Assembly: GCF_024266705.1 (NCBI RefSeq)
Contig: NZ_CP100756.1
Span: 806,001-870,000, forward strand
Reading direction: 5' to 3'
Source of the DNA: Natrinema gelatinilyticum
GTDB taxonomy: Archaea > Halobacteriota > Halobacteria > Halobacteriales > Natrialbaceae
Length of the DNA stretch: 64,000 nucleotides
Shown in pieces: positions 35,961-44,128 of this stretch. Made by a program: the position numbers and the translations under genes. Below the pieces are notes generated by a model. That model was given only the letters and a program-made list of their open reading frames with translations, made no database searches and was not told where the DNA came from. Each line of letters starts with the position of its first letter. The first letter of the stretch is position 1.

Positions 35961-36314
35961 TCAGTCTCTTACCTCCAGTTGTAACGTATCCGACTGACAG
36001 AGTTCGACGATTCGGTTTGCCATCTTTTTCGTTTGTGCTCGATGTGATCCCAGGTTGAACTGAAGGAGTCCGTCACCGCCACCACCGGAGAGAATCGTAA
36101 TTCGTGACGTCGTTCCATCCGTCGTGTCAAATATTACCGTAGCCTGTTGATCCGAATTATTTCTAAGGTAGTATCGTTCGACCGCAATCACATCAAACCC
36201 GTCGCCATCGTACCGTTCCACACTTCCTTTTCGCTCTTGTTTCAATTCGTCGTAGAGGACTCCTGGTAGTTCGTGTACCGCCGACCCCGTGACGTTCAAC
36301 TCTCTTTTGTCCAT
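35961..36314 (-). CDS. Hypothetical 117-residue protein
   Basis: A small soluble protein beginning MDKRELNVTGSAVHEL. Predicted beta strands (VERYDGDGFDVIAVERYYLR; QQATVIFDTTDGTTSRITIL) are followed by a glycine turn GGGGDG and a C-terminal helix (KKMANRIVELCQ). The layout resembles small single-domain proteins annotated only as DUFs; no function is recognised. Surrounding AT-rich DNA suggests a laterally acquired pair with the 212-residue gene. Confidence 0.6.
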   Translation of the reverse strand: MDKRELNVTGSAVHELPGVLYDELKQERKGSVERYDGDGFDVIAVERYYLRNNSDQQATVIFDTTDGTTSRITILSGGGGDGLLQFNLGSHRAQTKKMANRIVELCQSDTLQLEVRD

Positions 36315-36885
36315 CTATACGATTATATCGAGTTAGTAATAAATACAGTTATCGGTCAGTGTACTTTTTCATACTATATTTTGCGTTTGTGATCGCTATA
36401 CCGATCGTACCACGTTTCGCCTGCGGCACGTCGCTCAAGCGACTGCCTGGGTACACCCCACCGTCACCACATGATCAGCGCAGGCACCAGCTCTATCGGC
36501 ACCGAGACCGACGAGCGACAAAAGATCGCTGCTCGATCCAGATCCCGACCGCGGCCGAGCCATCGCCATCACGTTTCGCTTCTACTCGAGAGACATCGGG
36601 CGGTTCGCCTTGCCCTGTGGCGGCGTCGGCAGACGACAGCCACAGGGCAACGGCGACGACTAGCCGAATCATCTATTACCCGTCATAGTCCCAGCGGGGT
36701 GGTTACCAATATTCCAAGAGAGATCGATACGGGACATAGTAGGCGGCTTCGTCGAATCACGGTGAGAGCCACTCGTCGTCAGTTTGTTCCTCGATCCTCC
36801 CGGCTTCGATCACGGCCAGAAGGTCGAGTACTGTACGGAAGGGGACGAATGCTCCTTCACCAGCCGAGATCGTTCGATCGAACTG
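36315..36885. other. Intergenic region without recognised features
   Basis: AT-rich at 36315-36400, then high-GC. Reading frames here overlap each other in several frames and do not look coding. No repeat, RNA or mobile-element end was recognised. Confidence 0.4.
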
Positions 36886-38520
36886 TCACACCGTATCAAC
36901 GATGTGATCGGCGGCCTTCAGCGCAAGCGCCGCGATCGTCAGCGTCGGGTTCATCGCGCCGCCGGTGGGGAAGACGCTGCTCGAGGCGATCCAGCAGTTC
37001 TCGAGGTCGTGGGTTCGGAGGGTGGGATCGACGACACTCTCGGTAGGATCGGTTCCCATTCGAGTCGTCCCCATGTGGTGGAACGTGGGAAACGTGTTTT
37101 CGGGGCCGATCTGGCCGGTGATCTCCGCGCCGAGTTCCGAGAGGATCTCCCGCTGGATCTCGTTCACCCGTTCGATCGTCCGGAGGGCCCGATCGCCCAC
37201 GGTCCAGTTGATGTGGGGGACGGGATTGCCACGGTCGTCGGTGCGGTCGGGATCGAGACTGACGTAACTGTCCTCTCGGGGGAGTTGCTCGACCAGCGCG
37301 CCGATCCCTACATGGGTGCCGTAGTCGCTTCGAAGCCGCTCGAGCAGGTCGTCGCCCCAGTCGTCGCCGGTCAGCGCCATCCCGACCGGCGAAGGACCGG
37401 CGACGTTGAAGAACTCGAGTTTGAACGGCGCGTACTCGTCGTCGGCGTCGTCGTAGAACTGGTGGGACTCACTGGTGAGAAAGCCGACGTGGTTCTGCCG
37501 AGTTGGTTCGTCGAGGACGCCGTTCACGCCGGCGAAGAGGTGATCCATAAAATACTTTCCGACGAGACCGCTCGAATTCGCGAGTCCGTCGGGATAGCGA
37601 CCCGACTCGGAGAGCAAGAGCAGACGGGGCGTCTCGACGCCGCCGCAGGCGATAACGAAGGCGTCGGCCTCCTGTCGATGCCGTTCGCCGTCGGGGGTCG
37701 CGTAGACGGCCGCCGTGATCGAGTCGGCGTCGTGCTCGAGGCGCTGGACCGGTGCGCGGTCGATCACCGTTGCGCCCGTCTCCTCGGCGCGCTCGACGTG
37801 GACGGTCGCGTCGTACTTCGCCCCGGAGGGGCAGACCGGCCGGCAGGTGCCGTACCCGACGCAGGCTCCTCGACCGTCGTAGCGTTCCGAGTTACGTGCG
37901 TTCGGAACGGAGTGCATCGCGATCTCGAGGTCGTCGCAGGCCTCGGCGAACAGGCCGTCGCTGTAAGACGGTGGAAACGGCGCCAGCGGATGGGGCTCCG
38001 CTCGCGGCGGCGCGAAGGGGTTGTCCTGAGCACCGGCGACGCCCAACTCTCGCTCCGCGGCCGCGTAGTAAGGGCGCAGATCCTGGTACTCGATGGGCCA
38101 ATCGGTGCCCGCTCCGCGCGTGCTTCGGGAGTTGAAATCGTCCTCGTGGAGTCGCATCACCATGCCCTGCCAGTGGAGCGTCGACCCGCCCACGCCCTTG
38201 ACGCGGGCCAGATTGAGCGGGTAGGACCACTCGTCTGACGTCGAGTAGGCGTCGCGTTCGGGATCACCGTCCCAGACGTCCTGTGGCCCGTAAAACGGCC
38301 GGATCGCCCGCTCCTGTCTGGCGAGCCTGTCTCCCCGATCGAACCGCGGCCCGGCTTCCAGGATCACGACTTCGCGGCCGGCCTCGGCAAGTCGATCCGC
38401 GACGATACCACCCGCAGGACCCGCCCCGATCACGCAGACGTCGGCGCCGACGACCGGCAAGCGATCCGCCTCGTCGTCGGCAATCCCCGCCGATGCAGCG
38501 GGTGGGTGGCTGCCGCTCAC
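36886..38520 (-). CDS. GMC family oxidoreductase, gluconate 2-dehydrogenase-like flavoprotein subunit
   Basis: A 544-residue FAD enzyme. VVGADVCVIGAGPAGGIVAD (about residues 17-36) with the following VVILEAGPRF is the dinucleotide-binding fold; GGSTLHWQGMVMRLHEDDF (about 110), SGAKYDATVHVE (about 237) and the C-terminal TFHHMGTTRMGTD with NPTLTIAALALKAAD carry the GMC active site (His/Asn pair). The start is taken as GTG 38520, which overlaps the stop of the subunit-3 gene (GTGA); homology begins just after it. It has no signal peptide, so it would be exported by the Tat pathway together with the signal-bearing small subunit. No cytochrome subunit gene is adjacent. Confidence 0.9.
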   Translation of the reverse strand: MSGSHPPAASAGIADDEADRLPVVGADVCVIGAGPAGGIVADRLAEAGREVVILEAGPRFDRGDRLARQERAIRPFYGPQDVWDGDPERDAYSTSDEWSYPLNLARVKGVGGSTLHWQGMVMRLHEDDFNSRSTRGAGTDWPIEYQDLRPYYAAAERELGVAGAQDNPFAPPRAEPHPLAPFPPSYSDGLFAEACDDLEIAMHSVPNARNSERYDGRGACVGYGTCRPVCPSGAKYDATVHVERAEETGATVIDRAPVQRLEHDADSITAAVYATPDGERHRQEADAFVIACGGVETPRLLLLSESGRYPDGLANSSGLVGKYFMDHLFAGVNGVLDEPTRQNHVGFLTSESHQFYDDADDEYAPFKLEFFNVAGPSPVGMALTGDDWGDDLLERLRSDYGTHVGIGALVEQLPREDSYVSLDPDRTDDRGNPVPHINWTVGDRALRTIERVNEIQREILSELGAEITGQIGPENTFPTFHHMGTTRMGTDPTESVVDPTLRTHDLENCWIASSSVFPTGGAMNPTLTIAALALKAADHIVDTV

Positions 38521-39038
38521 GCGTCCGGCCCCCGCTGGTAGGTCTCGAGGCCGCCCGCGTGGCCCCGGGGGTTCTCGAGGCCGACCAGTTCGCCGCCCGT
38601 CGGCGAGGCGTAGAGCGCGAGCAGGAGTTCGTTGACGACGTAGTACCGAACTCGCTCGGAGGGCGTTCCCTCGGGATCTTCGTCGGCGGTGTCCGCGCCC
38701 ACGTTCCGCAGCACCTGCTCGCGGTCGGCGACCGACAGCGCAGCGAATCGATCCTGATACCACACCCTGGCGTTGTCGTCCAGTTCCGCGACCGCCGCCT
38801 CCATTCTCATCGCGTGCGTTCGGTCCTCGAGTCGGGCCTCGAGAAACGTTTCGACGAACGTCGCCGTCCCTGAGACCTCGTCCGGGTACACGACCGCGGC
38901 GGCCGCAACTTGCCCCTCTTGAACCCGCTCGACGTCGATCGCCGAATCGGCGCCGGGCGGCGCAACACAGCCGGACAACGACCCGCCGACACCGAGCGCC
39001 GCCAGTGCGGCGATCGCGTCTCGTCTAGACAGCTCCAT
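38517..39038 (-). CDS. Gluconate 2-dehydrogenase subunit 3 family protein (Tat-exported)
   Basis: A 173-residue small subunit. MELSRRDAIAALAALGVGGS then LSGC is a twin-arginine signal with lipobox, so the complex is anchored outside the membrane. The rest is the helical subunit-3 fold (FAALSVADREQVLRNVG; RYYVVNELLLALYASPTGGE; LGLENPRG-type motif as LVGLENPRGHAGG). It is translationally coupled to the GMC flavoprotein and acts as its export escort. The promoter carries a metal box between the TATA-like element (39062-39070) and the ATG. Confidence 0.88.
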   Translation of the reverse strand: MELSRRDAIAALAALGVGGSLSGCVAPPGADSAIDVERVQEGQVAAAAVVYPDEVSGTATFVETFLEARLEDRTHAMRMEAAVAELDDNARVWYQDRFAALSVADREQVLRNVGADTADEDPEGTPSERVRYYVVNELLLALYASPTGGELVGLENPRGHAGGLETYQRGPDA

Positions 39039-39047
39039 AGGGTCGGA

Positions 39048-39061
39048 TTAGGCAAACCTAA
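39048..39061. promoter_or_regulatory. Metal-repressor box 5 (TTAGGCAAACCTAA)
   Basis: Perfect TTAGG/CCTAA half-sites around CAAA, 10 bases before the start of the subunit-3 gene and directly downstream (minus strand) of TATA-like GTATAAGTT at 39062-39070. The arrangement is the same as box 3 at the iron transporter. Confidence 0.72.
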
Positions 39062-39440
39062 AACTTATACCCACTGGAACGAGACTCGCCCCTGCCGATT
39101 TCGCCGGACCTGAGACCGCGAGTGGGTTGTACCACGGGACGGACCGACCCTCGTGGACGCAGAATTGGTATCGGAAATACTGTGATTTATTACCGCGCGC
39201 CTTCTTTTCTCCCCGAGACGTCATGGAAACGGTCGTTGCCACCGGTCACACGACCGAGAGTGACAGCGTTCGCGCTGGCCGGAGCGCTGCGGCGCGCGCG
39301 CTCGCCGATCTGCCGTCCGATCGAGTCGACTTCTGTCACCTGTTTTGTTCGCCCGAGTACGAGTACGATGGAGTCATCGAGGGCGTACGCACCGCCATCG
39401 GTTCCGAAGCGGCGTTACTCGGTTGCTCTGCGGCGGGGGA

Positions 39441-39448
39441 GTTTACAG
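39441..39448. repeat. Target-site duplication, left copy
   Basis: GTTTACAG, duplicated with one mismatch as GTTTACGG at 40389-40396 on the other side of the IS. The mismatch indicates the insertion is not brand new. Confidence 0.75.
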
Positions 39449-40388
39449 GGCTGTGTTGAATCGCCATACGGCGGTGGAATTCATTGTTTCACAGCACGCT
39501 TGATGTTATAGACGACACACATCAGTGCGATTTCTCGGAACTCACGGAACCAGGAACGCGCTCGCACGGCGAAGCCGAGCGAGCGCTTGACTGCCGAGTT
39601 CACGGTTTCCGTCATAGAGCGCTGATTGTAGCGTTGTTCGTCGATTCTGGCGTTGTGCGCGTGGTCGTACGGAGCGAAGATACGATGCTTGATCAGCGGT
39701 CTGATGCCGAGTTCACGGAGTGCTTCGCGGAGCGATTGCTTGTCGTAGCCCTTATCGGCGGCCAGAGATCGCAGATCGCCCGCCGAAACGCGGGCGATCT
39801 GCTCGGCGAGATCTGCGTCACTGCCTTCTCGGGTAGTCGAACAGTGAACGTCGAGGACGGCTTGAGACTTTGTATCGACGAGTTTCGTAACTTTGAGCTT
39901 CTGGACGCGGTAGCTTATTCGCTGACAGTAATGACGGCTCGCGGCTGATCGCTCGTAGAATGTGGCGTCAATAGCGCCGTGTTTTGAGGGATCGTGCAGC
40001 TGCGCCGACTGGCGCAGTAGCACTCGACAGACGCTCATACTGATCCGATCGAACGCTTTACACAACGTGGATGGGCAGGGGAGATCGGCCGCGCTGAGGC
40101 CGATCTCCCCGGTTATTTGTGGCATCTCCTTGAGCAGGTCAATCGTCATCCGGTAGGACGCATCGAGGTAAATCCGCAGACAGTGCAGTGAAACGAGAGC
40201 ATAGTCGGCGAATCCGCCGCCTCCTTCCGGGGCGGCGGATTCGTCTCTATCGCCAGTAACGTTTTGAGCAACCGGCACAACTTCCCGAATGAAGCGGGAG
40301 ATTTGCGTCATGGACACTCGCAGCCTCCCGCTTCAACTCCTTTGGTTTACCGACCTATCCCGACGCCGCCTAGTGATTCAACACAGCC
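39449..40388 (-). mobile_element. 940-bp IS5-type insertion sequence in the FIST gene
   Basis: Bounded by 14-bp perfect terminal inverted repeats GGCTGTGTTGAATC (39449-39462) and GATTCAACACAGCC (40375-40388), flanked by an 8-bp target duplication. It encodes a single transposase on the minus strand. Size, single DDE gene and 8-bp duplication fit the ISH1-like subgroup of IS5. Confidence 0.9.
39481..40317 (-). CDS. IS5-family (ISH-like) DDE transposase
   Basis: A 278-residue transposase, intact. The N-terminal helical domain (ALVSLHCLRIYLDASYRMTI) precedes the catalytic core, with acidic residues in GAIDATFYERSAAS (about residue 117), SLAADKGYDKQSL (about 194) and the R-Y-N-Q-R-S-M-T-E-T-V region (about 235), the DDE triad pattern. 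An ATG two codons downstream (40311) could also be the start. The element looks potentially active. A related but truncated copy is at 13640-13951. Confidence 0.92.
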   Translation of the reverse strand: MSMTQISRFIREVVPVAQNVTGDRDESAAPEGGGGFADYALVSLHCLRIYLDASYRMTIDLLKEMPQITGEIGLSAADLPCPSTLCKAFDRISMSVCRVLLRQSAQLHDPSKHGAIDATFYERSAASRHYCQRISYRVQKLKVTKLVDTKSQAVLDVHCSTTREGSDADLAEQIARVSAGDLRSLAADKGYDKQSLREALRELGIRPLIKHRIFAPYDHAHNARIDEQRYNQRSMTETVNSAVKRSLGFAVRARSWFREFREIALMCVVYNIKRAVKQ

Positions 40389-41360
40389 GTTTACGGGGAC
40401 CGACGTGGCCACCGAAAGCGTCGTCGTCGGGCTCGTCACCAGCGACTCGCTTCGCTTCTTTACCGGTCTCGGTACGGGACTCCGTACCAGCGTTCCGAAC
40501 GCTGTTCGCGAAGCGGTCGCTGATCTTCCGACAACCGTCAGCGGCTATCCGTATCTTTCTGCGATCAGCCTCCACGACGGGCTCAGCGGGGTCGGCGAAC
40601 AGCTCGCGCTAGTCGCCCAGCAGAAACTCGGCCCCAGGGTGAGCGTCGTCGGCGGCGCGGCCTCTGACCGGTACGAGCAAGATGCCACACACGTTTTCAG
40701 AAACGACACCATCGCCGCCGACGCCATCGGAATCGCCCTCGTCGCCTCGCGTGACCGCCTCCCGATCGCGGTCGGCCACGGCCACCAGCCGATTTCGGAG
40801 CCGGTCACGGTGACGGCGGCCGACGGCTGCGTCGTCTCCGAACTCGACGGACGGCCGGCCTACGATGTCTGGGAATCGACTGTCAGAGAGTGCGTCAGGG
40901 CGGAATTCGGCGTCGAGATTGACACCGTCCCACCGACTGGGACGCAGATGCTCAAAATCATGGGGGCCTTCGAATTCGGCGTCGACCAAGGCGGAACGTA
41001 CAAGATCAGATGGCCGAGGGTCGAGGCCGACGACGGAACGCTTCGCTTCGCCGTCGAGATCCCGGAGGGGACGGTACTTCGAGTAATGTACGGCAGCCCC
41101 GAATCCCAGATCGAGTCGGCACGCGACACCATCCGCCAAGCGATGGCCGAGACCGACGCTGCGATCGCCGGGGCGTTCGTCTACGATTGTGCGTGTCGAG
41201 AAATCATCCTCGAGGACCGGTTCCCGGAAGCGGTCACCGCGATGCGCGAAGAACTCGGTTCACCCCTCTGTGGGTACGAAACCTACGGAGAAATGTGTCT
41301 GCAGATGGGACAACTCAGCGGCTTTCACAACACCTCGAGCGTCGTCATGCTCCTTCCGAA

Positions 41361-42596
41361 ATGAAAACGGATCACGAGCAACTCGTCTCGAAGTTCAGCC
41401 AGACGGTCGGTGTCGAGAAGGCCGAAGCCCTCGTCGCGGCGAGCGCAGAGATTATCGGCCTCGAACGTAAAGAGTGCTACACGCCTCACGAACTCGAGGA
41501 CCTCTGTTCCGTAATCGCAGACCGGTACGAAGGGTACATCGCCATCGTTGCCCAGGAGATTCGCGTCCACCAGCAGGCCCAGCAGCGATTCGAGGCGTTG
41601 CTCGAGCGAATCTCGGATCCGGTCGTCGTCGTCGAGTTCGAAGGCGACGAGCCGATCGTCACGTGGCTCAATCCGGCGTTTCAGGAGACGTTTGGCTACG
41701 GATCGGGAGCCATCGGAACGGCGCTTTCCGAACTCATCGTCCCCGGAGACGACGCCACGGGGGGAATCGATCACTGGCTGCGGTCGTCCGAGAACGGACA
41801 GGAACTCCGGCGAAAAACGGCAGCCGGTGACCTTCGAACGTTCATTTTCCGACCCGTGACCGTCACCAGAGAGGGCGGCCGCGTCGAGGGGGACGGCATC
41901 TACGTCGATATCACGGAGCGCAAACGCCGAGAACGGATGCTCGAGAACCAGACCGAGCAACTCGAACAGTTCGCGAGCGTCGTCAGTCACGACCTTCGAA
42001 ACCCGCTGAACGTCGCACAGGGACATCTCATTCTCGCCCGAGAACACGCCGAGTCGTCGCGCGTTCGCGACTCCTTAGACAGCATCGAAGAGTCACACGA
42101 CCGCATGAGTTCGCTCATAGACACCCTCCTGACGCTCGCTCGCAACGGCCAGCGCGTCGAGGACCCGAGTCCCGCGTCATTCGCGAAGGCCGTGACCGCC
42201 GCCTGGTCTCACGTCGACACCCGCGATGCGACACTCCGGACCGAGGCGCTTGAGGGAGTCGCGATCGCGGCTGACGAAAGTCGCCTCGTCCAACTGCTCG
42301 AGAATCTCGTGCGCAACTCCGTCGAACATGGATCCTCGTCGCCCACCGTTCGTATTGGCCTCCTCCGGGAAAGTACCGACCCTGTCGGCTTCTACGTCGA
42401 AGATGACGGACCCGGTATTCCGGACGACGCTCGCGAGCGGATCTTCACGCACGGCTTTTCGACGCAGGACGCCGGGACCGGGTTCGGCCTGACTATCGTC
42501 CAGACTATCGCGGACGCACACGGCTGGACCGTCACGCTCGCGGACACCGACGGTGGCGCCCGGTTCGAAGTGTCCGCCATCGAGTTTCGAGCCTAA
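41361..42596 (+). CDS. PAS-domain sensor histidine kinase
   Basis: A 411-residue soluble kinase. An N-terminal ~80-residue helical region (SKFSQTVGVEKAEALVAASA) is followed by a PAS domain (RFEALLERISDPVVVVEFEG to the VDITERKRRERML linker), a HisKA domain with the phospho-accepting histidine in FASVVSHDLRNPLNVAQGHL (about residue 213), and the HATPase_c domain with LENLVRNSVEHGS (N box), EDDGPGIPDDAR (G1) and GTGFGLTIVQTIADAHG (G2). Translation was coupled to the FIST sensor gene, now broken by the IS. No response regulator follows, as is usual in haloarchaea. Confidence 0.92.
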   Translation: MKTDHEQLVSKFSQTVGVEKAEALVAASAEIIGLERKECYTPHELEDLCSVIADRYEGYIAIVAQEIRVHQQAQQRFEALLERISDPVVVVEFEGDEPIVTWLNPAFQETFGYGSGAIGTALSELIVPGDDATGGIDHWLRSSENGQELRRKTAAGDLRTFIFRPVTVTREGGRVEGDGIYVDITERKRRERMLENQTEQLEQFASVVSHDLRNPLNVAQGHLILAREHAESSRVRDSLDSIEESHDRMSSLIDTLLTLARNGQRVEDPSPASFAKAVTAAWSHVDTRDATLRTEALEGVAIAADESRLVQLLENLVRNSVEHGSSSPTVRIGLLRESTDPVGFYVEDDGPGIPDDARERIFTHGFSTQDAGTGFGLTIVQTIADAHGWTVTLADTDGGARFEVSAIEFRA

Positions 42597-42607
42597 CTCG
42601 GCTCGCG

Positions 42608-43216
42608 GACCGACCGCGACCGACATCGGCTCGAGAAGCGGAGGGACGTCATTCGATGGGGCGTTCACCACTGTCGAAACCGGACAGGCACACATCCCAT
42701 CGGCCGGATACGACTCGAGCAGCGCCTGCGGATCGTCGGCCGAGAGCCACTGCTGCGCGTCGTCGGGATCGAGGATCACCGCCATTCCGTGGTGTACGTC
42801 CGAGACGACCTCGTTCGGCTCCGACGTAAGTATCGTGAACGTCTCGAGCGGTTCCGCCTCGGATCCGGTTTCCACGGCGGCCCCAAAGGCGTCGAGTCCT
42901 GTCTGGATCGCATCCGGTTCTCAGCGTTCCCAGCGGCCCGCCATCGCGAAAACGTGGTCGTACTCGAAGGCAACGCGGGAGGATCGGGTTCCGTTCTCGG
43001 TTTCGACCCATTCGTAGCAGCCGTTGGCGGGAACCAGGCATCTGCGCCGGGCGCAGGCATCACAGGAACTCGGTTTCTCGTCGACGGACTCCGCTCGAGT
43101 GGTAATCGATCCGCCGATATCGTCGTCGGCTCACGACGGCACCAACCCCTACTCGAGGCGTCGAATCGTACCTCGAGATCGTTCTACTCGACGACGAGCG
43201 TGTATCGGCCGCACAC
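42608..43216 (-). pseudogene. SRAP (HMCES/YedK-like) protein gene, degraded
   Basis: The N-terminus survives as GTG-TGC-GGC-CGA (43216 down: M-C-G-R-Y-T-L-V-V-E), with the catalytic Cys2 that crosslinks to abasic DNA, but a TAG follows at codon 11. The part matching roughly residues 30-70 is deleted. Later frames read RRRCLVPANGCYEWVETENG and HVFAMAGRWER with an internal TGA, then LETFTILTSEPNEVVSDVHH, GMAVILDPDDAQQWL and CACPVSTVVN. Stops, a deletion and missing start context mark a dead gene. The chromosome probably holds another copy. Confidence 0.8.
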
Positions 43217-43357
43217 GCTTCTACTGACGGTCCAGAGAGGCACATAGCCTGTCCGCCCGTCGTCGCCCGAGTCGGAGCGGGACAGAATTCGGGACCGACG
43301 AACCGTCGATCGCTCGATAGTCAGTATGAGGTTCTTACTCCGGGCGCCCCGTCGAGT

Positions 43358-43522
43358 ATGCCCCCCGTTACCATATTCGATCCCAATGCACTCGTTGTCG
43401 GGGTCATCATGGAAGACCGATACGAAATGGTGGTGTGTCAGAGCGGCAATCTCCGACTCAGAGATCCGGATGACCCCAATTGCTGGATCGCGACCGACTC
43501 TCCTGTGGAGATCGAGCAGTAA
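43358..43522 (+). CDS. 54-residue acidic small protein (DUF7331-like)
   Basis: ATG 43358 to TAA 43520-43522. The product reads MPPVTIFDPNALVVGVI, then MEDRYEMVVCQSGNLRLRD and PDDPNCWIATDSPVEIE. The pattern of acidic residues, D-P-D-x-P-x-x-W-I-x-x-D and V-E at the end resembles small haloarchaeal proteins of the DUF7331 type (from memory). Coding is supported by amino-acid composition rather than by a known function. It lies between the dead SRAP gene and tRNA-Ser. Confidence 0.55.
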   Translation: MPPVTIFDPNALVVGVIMEDRYEMVVCQSGNLRLRDPDDPNCWIATDSPVEIEQ

Positions 43523-43737
43523 TACAGCGCCTCTTTCGCGTACCCTACCTTCCGTCCGTGTCCGCCCGATTATTGAACCGACGTGGAACGCTGTGTCCGT
43601 CCAACTATTGAACCGGCACGAGATAACCAGCGCTCGCTGGGAGCCGTTGCGACCCCTGATTATGTGGGACGATGGAGACGCCTCGATCGTGTGGTAATAA
43701 CGAGGAGACGTGCTACTCGGAGGGGTAGCAACAGAAG

Positions 43738-43819
43738 CGCCAGGACAGGGATTTGAACCCTGAATCCCGAAAGGGAACACGCTTTCCAGGCGTGCGCCTT
43801 GCCGTTCGGCCATCCTGGC
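43738..43819 (-). tRNA. tRNA-Ser (anticodon GGA)
   Basis: An 82-base type II tRNA on the minus strand. The acceptor stem is GCCAGGA/TCCTGGC with discriminator G (as in Ser tRNAs). Anticodon stem CACGC/GCGTG encloses CTGGAAA, so the anticodon is GGA (codons UCC/UCU). The long variable arm (TTCCCTTTCGGGATT) and T arm CAGGG-TTCAAAT-CCCTG are clear. No intron; CCA is not encoded. Confidence 0.96.
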
Positions 43820-43866
43820 CCACGTGATCCTTACCCCGTCCGTCGTTTAACTGTTACGAGACGCGG

Positions 43867-44112
43867 TCACTCCCCGCGACGCCGTCTCGCCCACGCGGCG
43901 AGTCGCGACTCGAGCAGATACGACCCGACCATGGTAGCGAACCCGACCAGCGTGGCGAGAGCCAGCCCCTGTGTGATCGTGACGACCGGCACCCAGACGA
44001 GCGCGGCACCCTGAACGAGGACGAGAACCGAGAGGAAACCGATCGCTCCCCACAGGGCGGCGGATTTCGTGTGTGGGTCGATCCCCATCTTCCCGGCCGG
44101 ATGCCCGCTCAC
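43867..44112 (-). CDS. Small two-helix membrane protein
   Basis: An 81-residue protein with a polar start (MSGHPAGKMGIDPHTKSA), two hydrophobic segments (about residues 18-39: ALWGAIGFLSVLVLVQGAAL; and 44-66: VVTITQGLALATLVGFATMV) and a basic tail (RLAAWARRRRGE), so both termini likely face the cytoplasm. No family recognised. It lies 16 bases downstream of the RidA gene on the same strand and is probably co-transcribed. Confidence 0.65.
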   Translation of the reverse strand: MSGHPAGKMGIDPHTKSAALWGAIGFLSVLVLVQGAALVWVPVVTITQGLALATLVGFATMVGSYLLESRLAAWARRRRGE

Positions 44113-44128
44113 GCGTCACTCACCGCCG

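Larger units (their letters stand above)
39223..41364 (+). pseudogene. FIST-domain sensor protein gene interrupted by an IS5-type element
   Basis: The left part (ATG 39223 to 39448) encodes the start of a FIST_N domain (METVVATGHTTESDSVRAGR, then LLGCSAAGEFTG); the right part (40397-41364) continues in the same frame with TDVATESVVVGLVTSDSLRF through FIST_N and FIST_C to MLLPK. Removing the IS and one target-site copy (39449-40396, 948 bases) restores a 1194-base, 397-residue frame. FIST proteins are intracellular small-ligand (amino-acid-like) sensors that signal to kinases. The stop codon overlaps the start of the adjacent histidine kinase gene (ATGA). Confidence 0.9.

Noticed and set aside
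36784..38238. 484-codon open frame antisense to the GMC dehydrogenase
   Set aside because: The GMC frame has clear FAD and active-site motifs on the other strand; this frame has none.
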